Shown here: positions 60,166 to 64,000 of the stretch, piece by piece
How the letters are laid out: each line of letters begins with the position of its first letter
Numbering within the stretch: the first letter of the stretch is position 1
Source of the DNA: Gluconacetobacter johannae
GTDB lineage: Bacteria > Pseudomonadota > Alphaproteobacteria > Acetobacterales > Acetobacteraceae
DNA: 64,000 nt
Assembly: GCF_025994435.1 (NCBI RefSeq)
Contig: NZ_BAQK01000004.1
Coordinates: forward strand, 15,587 to 79,586
Reading direction: 5' to 3'
Notes under the pieces: model-generated
Database searches by the model: none
Told to the model about the DNA's origin: nothing
Seen by the model: the letters and a program-made list of their open reading frames with translations, nothing else
Program-made: the position numbers and the translations under genes

Positions 60166-60627
60166 ATGACGGAAGAAGAAAAGGCCGCGGAGTCCAAAGC
60201 GGTGAAGATGATCGTGTTTGCCGTAGGCGACCAGGAATATTGCATACCGATACTCAGCGTCCGCGAAATCCGGGGCTTTGAGAAAACGACCGTCCTGCCC
60301 TTCGCGCCCCCCTATGTGTGCGGCGCCATCAATCTGCGCGGCATCATTCTGACCCTGATCGATCTGGCGATCTATCTCAATGTGCCGCCGCAGGCCGACA
60401 ACCCGCGCCGTGTGGTGGTGATTGTCGAATCGACACAGGGCGTCATGTGCGGGCTTCTGGTCGATCGTGTCATCGACATGGCCGACATCCAGGGTAGTGA
60501 CATCCAGTCGGTATCCGACGATTGCAGCAGCCTCGGCGGACTTGTCATGATCGGCGACCGGATGATCGGCGTCCTTCAACTCGAATCCGTCGTCAACCAG
60601 CTTGTCGAGGGTGCCGTTGCTGAATGA
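60166..60627 (+). CDS. cheW: Chemotaxis coupling protein CheW
   Basis: A 153-residue adaptor linking receptors to CheA. MIVFAVGDQEYCIPILSVRE, LPFAPPYVCGAINLRGIILT and VVIVESTQGVMCGLLVDRVI are conserved. ATG 60166 (MTEEEK) is chosen because GGGAAG is 6 bases upstream; a TTG at 60148 would add six residues without a site. It overlaps the cheR start by 4 bases. Confidence 0.94.
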   Translation: MTEEEKAAESKAVKMIVFAVGDQEYCIPILSVREIRGFEKTTVLPFAPPYVCGAINLRGIILTLIDLAIYLNVPPQADNPRRVVVIVESTQGVMCGLLVDRVIDMADIQGSDIQSVSDDCSSLGGLVMIGDRMIGVLQLESVVNQLVEGAVAE

Positions 60628-61466
60628 ATGACATGAGGTCGGCCGGTGAGCCCGACTATACGGACGCCGATTTTCAGCGCGTGCGACGTATAGCGCAGGA
60701 CGAAGCCGGCATATATTTTCCGGACACGAAGCGCACGCTTGTGTATTCGCGGGTTTCCCGCAGAGTGCGCGAGGCTGGCCACGCGTCGTTCCACAGCTAT
60801 CTGGATTTCGTGCAGACAGTCGGCGGCCGGGGCGAGATGGAAAGGCTCATCTGTGCCCTGACGACGAACGTGACGAATTTTTTCCGCGAAAAAACCCATT
60901 TCATGCATCTGGAAGAGATCGTCGTGCCGAAGCTGGCCGCGCAGGTTCGCGCCGGGGGGCGGGGAAGGCTGTGGTCGGCCGCCTGTTCGACGGGGCAGGA
61001 ACCCTGGAGCATCGCCATGTCCGTCATGACGGCGTTTCCGGACGCGCCCGCGCATGACGTGCGTATTCTTGCGACGGATATCAACGCCGATGTTGTCGCG
61101 CATGCCGCGGCCGGCATCTATCCGACGGTGGAAGCCGAGGCCATTCCCGCCGAGAAGAAATCCCAGTTCATGGAGCCCCATGGCGACGGCGGGCTGCGCT
61201 TCACCGGGGGCATTCGAAACCTTCCCGCCTTCCGTGTTCTCAATCTCAACGCCAACTGGCCGATGAAGGGCACGTTTTCCGCCATCTTCTGCCGCAACGT
61301 CGTCATCTATTTCGACGAGGCCACGCGGGAACGCCTGTGGCACCGCCTTGCCGACCGGCTCGATCCTGGCGGTTTCCTTTGTGTCGGTCACTCCGAAAGG
61401 GTGGCGTCGAAAAGTCAGTGCGGGCTGGAGCAAATCGCTCCGACCATCTACAGGAAGGAATCCTGA
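60624..61466 (+). CDS. cheR: Chemotaxis methyltransferase CheR
   Basis: A 280-residue SAM-dependent glutamate methyltransferase of receptors. The N-terminal helical domain ends near LICALTTNVTNFFREKTHFM; the SAM site has WSAACSTGQEPWSIAM; ILATDINADVV binds the ribose; and FSAIFCRNVVIYF is the post-domain. It may bind the xWxxF tail of the operon's MCP through its beta-subdomain. Confidence 0.95.
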   Translation: MNDMRSAGEPDYTDADFQRVRRIAQDEAGIYFPDTKRTLVYSRVSRRVREAGHASFHSYLDFVQTVGGRGEMERLICALTTNVTNFFREKTHFMHLEEIVVPKLAAQVRAGGRGRLWSAACSTGQEPWSIAMSVMTAFPDAPAHDVRILATDINADVVAHAAAGIYPTVEAEAIPAEKKSQFMEPHGDGGLRFTGGIRNLPAFRVLNLNANWPMKGTFSAIFCRNVVIYFDEATRERLWHRLADRLDPGGFLCVGHSERVASKSQCGLEQIAPTIYRKES

Positions 61467-61469
61467 ACC

Positions 61470-62507
61470 ATGGAGAAGCCGGTCAAGGTTCTCATCGTCG
61501 ATGATTCCCGCACGATGCGGGCGCTTATCAGACGGTCTTTCGACCAGCAGCCCGAGATTGTCGTGTGTGGCGAGGCCGCCAACCCGATCGAGGCCCGCGA
61601 CCTGATTATCAAGGACCAGCCGGACGTCATCACGCTGGATGTCGAGATGCCGGGGATGAATGGTCTTCAGTTTCTCGAGAAGATCATGCGGCTGCGCCCG
61701 ATCCCGGTCGTTATGGTGTCCAGCCTCACGGCGCGGGGCGCCGACACGGCGATAACGGCGCTGCAGATGGGCGCGTTCGACTGTTTCCCGAAACCGGCCT
61801 CGGTCATGGGCGGGGACGCCTTTGCCGGGCTGGCAAGGCTGGTCATCCAGGCGGCGCACTCCCATCCCGACGCCAGGCCGCCGCGCCGAAGCCCCGAGCC
61901 GGCGTTCCACCGGCCGAAGACATGGGGGGAGTCGATCGGACTGGTGGCGATCGGGGCCTCGACAGGCGGGGTGGAGGCTCTTGGGGAAGTGCTCGCGGGA
62001 TTTCCCGAGCAGAGCCCGCCCATAATCGTCTGCCAGCACATGCCCGCCCTTTTCACGGCGAGTTTCGCCAGCAGCCTGGATCGCAAGATCCCGGCCCTGT
62101 CCATAGGCGAGGCAAGGGATCGCGAGGTGCTGACCCCCGGCGTCGTCAGGATCGCGCCCGGCGGGGACAGGCACACGGTGGTGGAACGGTGTGAGGGGGG
62201 GTATGCGACACGACTGGTCAAATCCCCGCCCGTCAACGGCCATTGCCCATCCGTCGATACATTGTTCGATTCCGTCGCCAGACAGGCCGGCCAGAACGCG
62301 CTCGGCATCATTCTGACCGGCATGGGGCGGGATGGGGCGGAAGGGCTTCTGGCCATGCGCCATGCCGGCGCCCAGACGATCGCGCAGGACAAGGCCTCGG
62401 CCGTCGTCTATGGCATGCCGCGGGTCGCGGCCGAGATCGGCGCGGCCGCGCGGATTGTTCCTCTCGGCCAGATCAGCGCCGCAGCCATGACCAGTCAAAT
62501 CTATTGA
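61470..62507 (+). CDS. cheB: Chemotaxis methylesterase CheB
   Basis: A 345-residue receptor methylesterase and deamidase. The receiver has Asp11-Asp12, phosphoacceptor Asp57 (TLDVEMPGMNG) and KPAS. The catalytic domain has Ser164 (IGASTGG), His190 (CQHMP) and Asp288 (GMGRDGAEG). Domain order and length are standard. It lies 3 bases after cheR and 85 before the second cheY. Confidence 0.96.
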   Translation: MEKPVKVLIVDDSRTMRALIRRSFDQQPEIVVCGEAANPIEARDLIIKDQPDVITLDVEMPGMNGLQFLEKIMRLRPIPVVMVSSLTARGADTAITALQMGAFDCFPKPASVMGGDAFAGLARLVIQAAHSHPDARPPRRSPEPAFHRPKTWGESIGLVAIGASTGGVEALGEVLAGFPEQSPPIIVCQHMPALFTASFASSLDRKIPALSIGEARDREVLTPGVVRIAPGGDRHTVVERCEGGYATRLVKSPPVNGHCPSVDTLFDSVARQAGQNALGIILTGMGRDGAEGLLAMRHAGAQTIAQDKASAVVYGMPRVAAEIGAAARIVPLGQISAAAMTSQIY

Positions 62508-62592
62508 TATGAGATATCGGCGGGAAACCGAAGACAGCGATTGACGCCGGCGACAATGACCGGAATGTGCAGGAAGAGAGAACGAGAAGACA

Positions 62593-62982
62593 ATGCCAGC
62601 CGCTTCACAGATCAAGGCACTCATCGTCGACGACCAGTCTTCCATCCGCCAGGTCCTGGCCAACAGCCTGGCGCAACTTGGTTTCATGAGTATCGCACAG
62701 AGGAAGGACGGCAAGGAGGCGCTCGAATATCTTGAGCAGAATCCGACGCATCTGGTCATCTCGGACTTCAACATGCCGGTCATGGATGGGCTGGCATTGC
62801 TGCGCGCCGTGCGTGGCAACCCGGCGATCCAGAGAGTGGCATTCATCATCCTGACCAGCGAGGCCAGCAGGGATCTTGTTCAGGACGCCGTCAAGGCCGG
62901 CGTGAACAATTTCCTGGCCAAGCCATACACCGTGGCGAAACTGCGCGAGGTCCTGGAAAAGGTATTCGGACCCATAACGTGA
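62593..62982 (+). CDS. cheY2: Chemotaxis response regulator CheY (second copy)
   Basis: A 129-residue receiver: IVDDQSSIRQ at the acidic pocket, phosphoacceptor Asp58 (VISDFNMPVMDG), LTSEAS and AKPYT. All key residues are intact. In related operons the two CheYs differ in role: one binds FliM and one may act as a phosphate sink. Which does which here cannot be told from the sequence. The stop overlaps cheD by 4 bases. Confidence 0.95.
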   Translation: MPAASQIKALIVDDQSSIRQVLANSLAQLGFMSIAQRKDGKEALEYLEQNPTHLVISDFNMPVMDGLALLRAVRGNPAIQRVAFIILTSEASRDLVQDAVKAGVNNFLAKPYTVAKLREVLEKVFGPIT

Positions 62983-63539
62983 CGCACAAGTCCAAAGTTA
63001 CGACGGTTGTGCAGGGCGATGTCGCGATCTCGGACGACCCTTCGGTCGTCCTTGGCACTGTCCTCGGATCCTGTATTTCGGTCTGCATATTCGATCCGAT
63101 CGCCCATATCGGCGGCATGAACCATTTTCTGCTGCCTGGCAGCGGCGAAGGCCATGACGAAACGGCGATGCGGTTCGGCGTCCATTCGATGGAAATGCTG
63201 GTGAACGGGATCCTCAAGGCGGGCGGAAGCCGCCATCGTCTTCTGTGCAAGGCGTTCGGGGGCGCCGCCGTCGTGCCGACGCTCGGCCGCATCGGGCAGG
63301 AGAACATCTCTTTCATCCAGCATTATCTTTCGGACGAAGGCATAAACTGCATCTCGCAGAGCCTCGGCGGCACCCAGGCCCGGCGGGTTCGTTTCTGGCC
63401 GACCACGGGCCGGGCGCAGCAGAATCTGGTGCACGATGCCCAGAGCATCGGCCGTCAGGAGGTCGACTACAGCCGGCGCGAGGCGGAAGCCGAGCAAAAA
63501 TGGGCAAGGGAATGCGGCTCCGATATCGAACTGTTCTGA
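62979..63539 (+). CDS. cheD: Chemoreceptor glutamine deamidase CheD
   Basis: A 186-residue deamidase, GTG start overlapping cheY. The catalytic Cys lies in VLGSCISVCIFDP and the His in GGMNHFLLPGSGE; CKAFGGAAVV follows. CheD converts Gln to Glu in receptor methylation sites and can interact with CheC-type or CheY-type proteins. The C-terminus (YSRREAEAEQKWARECGSDI) is charged. Confidence 0.93.
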   Translation: MTHKSKVTTVVQGDVAISDDPSVVLGTVLGSCISVCIFDPIAHIGGMNHFLLPGSGEGHDETAMRFGVHSMEMLVNGILKAGGSRHRLLCKAFGGAAVVPTLGRIGQENISFIQHYLSDEGINCISQSLGGTQARRVRFWPTTGRAQQNLVHDAQSIGRQEVDYSRREAEAEQKWARECGSDIELF

Positions 63540-63567
63540 CCGGCACGGCATCGAGAGGGAGACCACG

Positions 63568-63948
63568 ATGGAAACGCATTCCGCAGGCGCGCGGGACACA
63601 CCCAGCCCGGAGATGACGATGCAGGAGGTCCTCGGGCGGGTCGCATCGCTTCTGGAACTGGCCTGTGGAGACCTCCTCGATGCTCAGCGCGCGGTAGACG
63701 AATGCTTGCAGACTCATGCACTTGGCGACAAGGGGGCACGCGATCTGCAGAAGCTGGACCTGGCGACACAGACGGTCGACGCCGTCGCGACGGTTCTGCG
63801 GAACCTGATGTCCTGTTCCGAGGTCGCAACCCCCGTGCAGGGCATCGGCCTGTATGATGGGGTGAAGCTTGACGAGGTCGTGCGGGTGTTGCGGGGCGAC
63901 AACGCCCTGGGCACGACGCAGCGTTCCGGCGAAGTCGATCTGTTCTGA
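63568..63948 (+). CDS. cheT: Predicted CheY phosphatase, CheT/CheZ-like
   Basis: A 126-residue helical protein at the end of the che operon, the position of cheT in Sinorhizobium. LDLATQTVDAVATVLRNL contains Asp64-x3-Gln68, matching the DxxxQ active site of CheZ-type phosphatases (in CheZ, QDLTGQ). The C-terminus GEVDLF is acidic-hydrophobic like the CheY-binding tail of CheZ. Overall similarity to CheZ is low, so the function is a motif-based prediction. GAGGGAGA precedes the ATG at 63568. Confidence 0.65.
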   Translation: METHSAGARDTPSPEMTMQEVLGRVASLLELACGDLLDAQRAVDECLQTHALGDKGARDLQKLDLATQTVDAVATVLRNLMSCSEVATPVQGIGLYDGVKLDEVVRVLRGDNALGTTQRSGEVDLF

Positions 63949-64000
63949 GAGTATCCGTTGTGATCAAGCGGCTTTTGGCGTCCAGAGGCGGTTGTCCCGC
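63949..64000. other. End of window, no feature seen
   Basis: The last 52 bases contain no recognisable gene start, hairpin or repeat, and are too short to interpret. Confidence 0.4.

Noticed and set aside
1..64000. CRISPR arrays, complete insertion sequences or prophage genes
   Set aside because: No regularly spaced repeats, transposase, integrase or phage structural gene was seen.

Overview
The window looks like a chromosomal segment of an acetic acid bacterium (Alphaproteobacteria, Acetobacteraceae, Gluconacetobacter-like). The evidence is high-GC coding sequence, hopanoid genes hpnN and hpnL, a riboflavin operon ordered ribD-ribE-ribBA-ribH, an entericidin-like lipoprotein, a type II sulfide:quinone reductase-like enzyme and an alphaproteobacterial flagellar and chemotaxis set. 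The genus is inferred from gene content only.

Positions 1-27,644 are very GC-rich and carry housekeeping and accessory metabolism. In order: a glycan or lipid modification group (glycosyltransferase end, SAM methyltransferase, PIG-L deacetylase, acyl-CoA dehydrogenase); YigZ, RadA and MlaF/MlaE; a predicted small RNA (6,769-6,847, minus strand) with an exposed anti-Shine-Dalgarno stretch; a UDP-glucose dehydrogenase-type enzyme; a TetR regulator with a near-perfect operator facing an exporter pair; a YdeP-type molybdoenzyme with FdhD; an SQR-like flavoprotein; HpnN and HpnL; the rib operon under an FMN riboswitch; a sodium/solute symporter with a serine hydrolase; a thioesterase; and tRNA-Arg(ACG).

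From about 28 kb to the end, base composition drops and nearly every gene serves motility. fliF-G-H-N-O-P (plus) meets flgG-flgA-flgH (minus). flgF, flgK and flgL follow, then a GT25 glycosyltransferase, a lipoprotein, fliL, fliM, a DUF6468-type protein and flagellin. flgB-flgC (minus), a TPR/GT9-type glycosyltransferase, a lytic transglycosylase, flgI-flgJ-flgN, a degenerate OmpR-type regulator and flhA come next. A ten-gene chemotaxis operon ends the window: MCP, STAS/CheS-like, cheY, cheA, cheW, cheR, cheB, cheY, cheD and a CheT/CheZ-like gene. Some flagellar genes are absent (fliE, fliI, fliQ, fliR, flhB, flgD, flgE, fliK, motAB), so the motility locus must continue elsewhere.

The composition change begins right after the tRNA-Arg gene, so the motility block may be a transferred island. 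The least-described items are the anti-SD small RNA, a dispersed hairpin repeat present at four intergenic sites, a flagellar-locus response regulator without phosphorylation residues, a heptapeptide repeat inside CheA, and short motifs shared upstream of motility operons.
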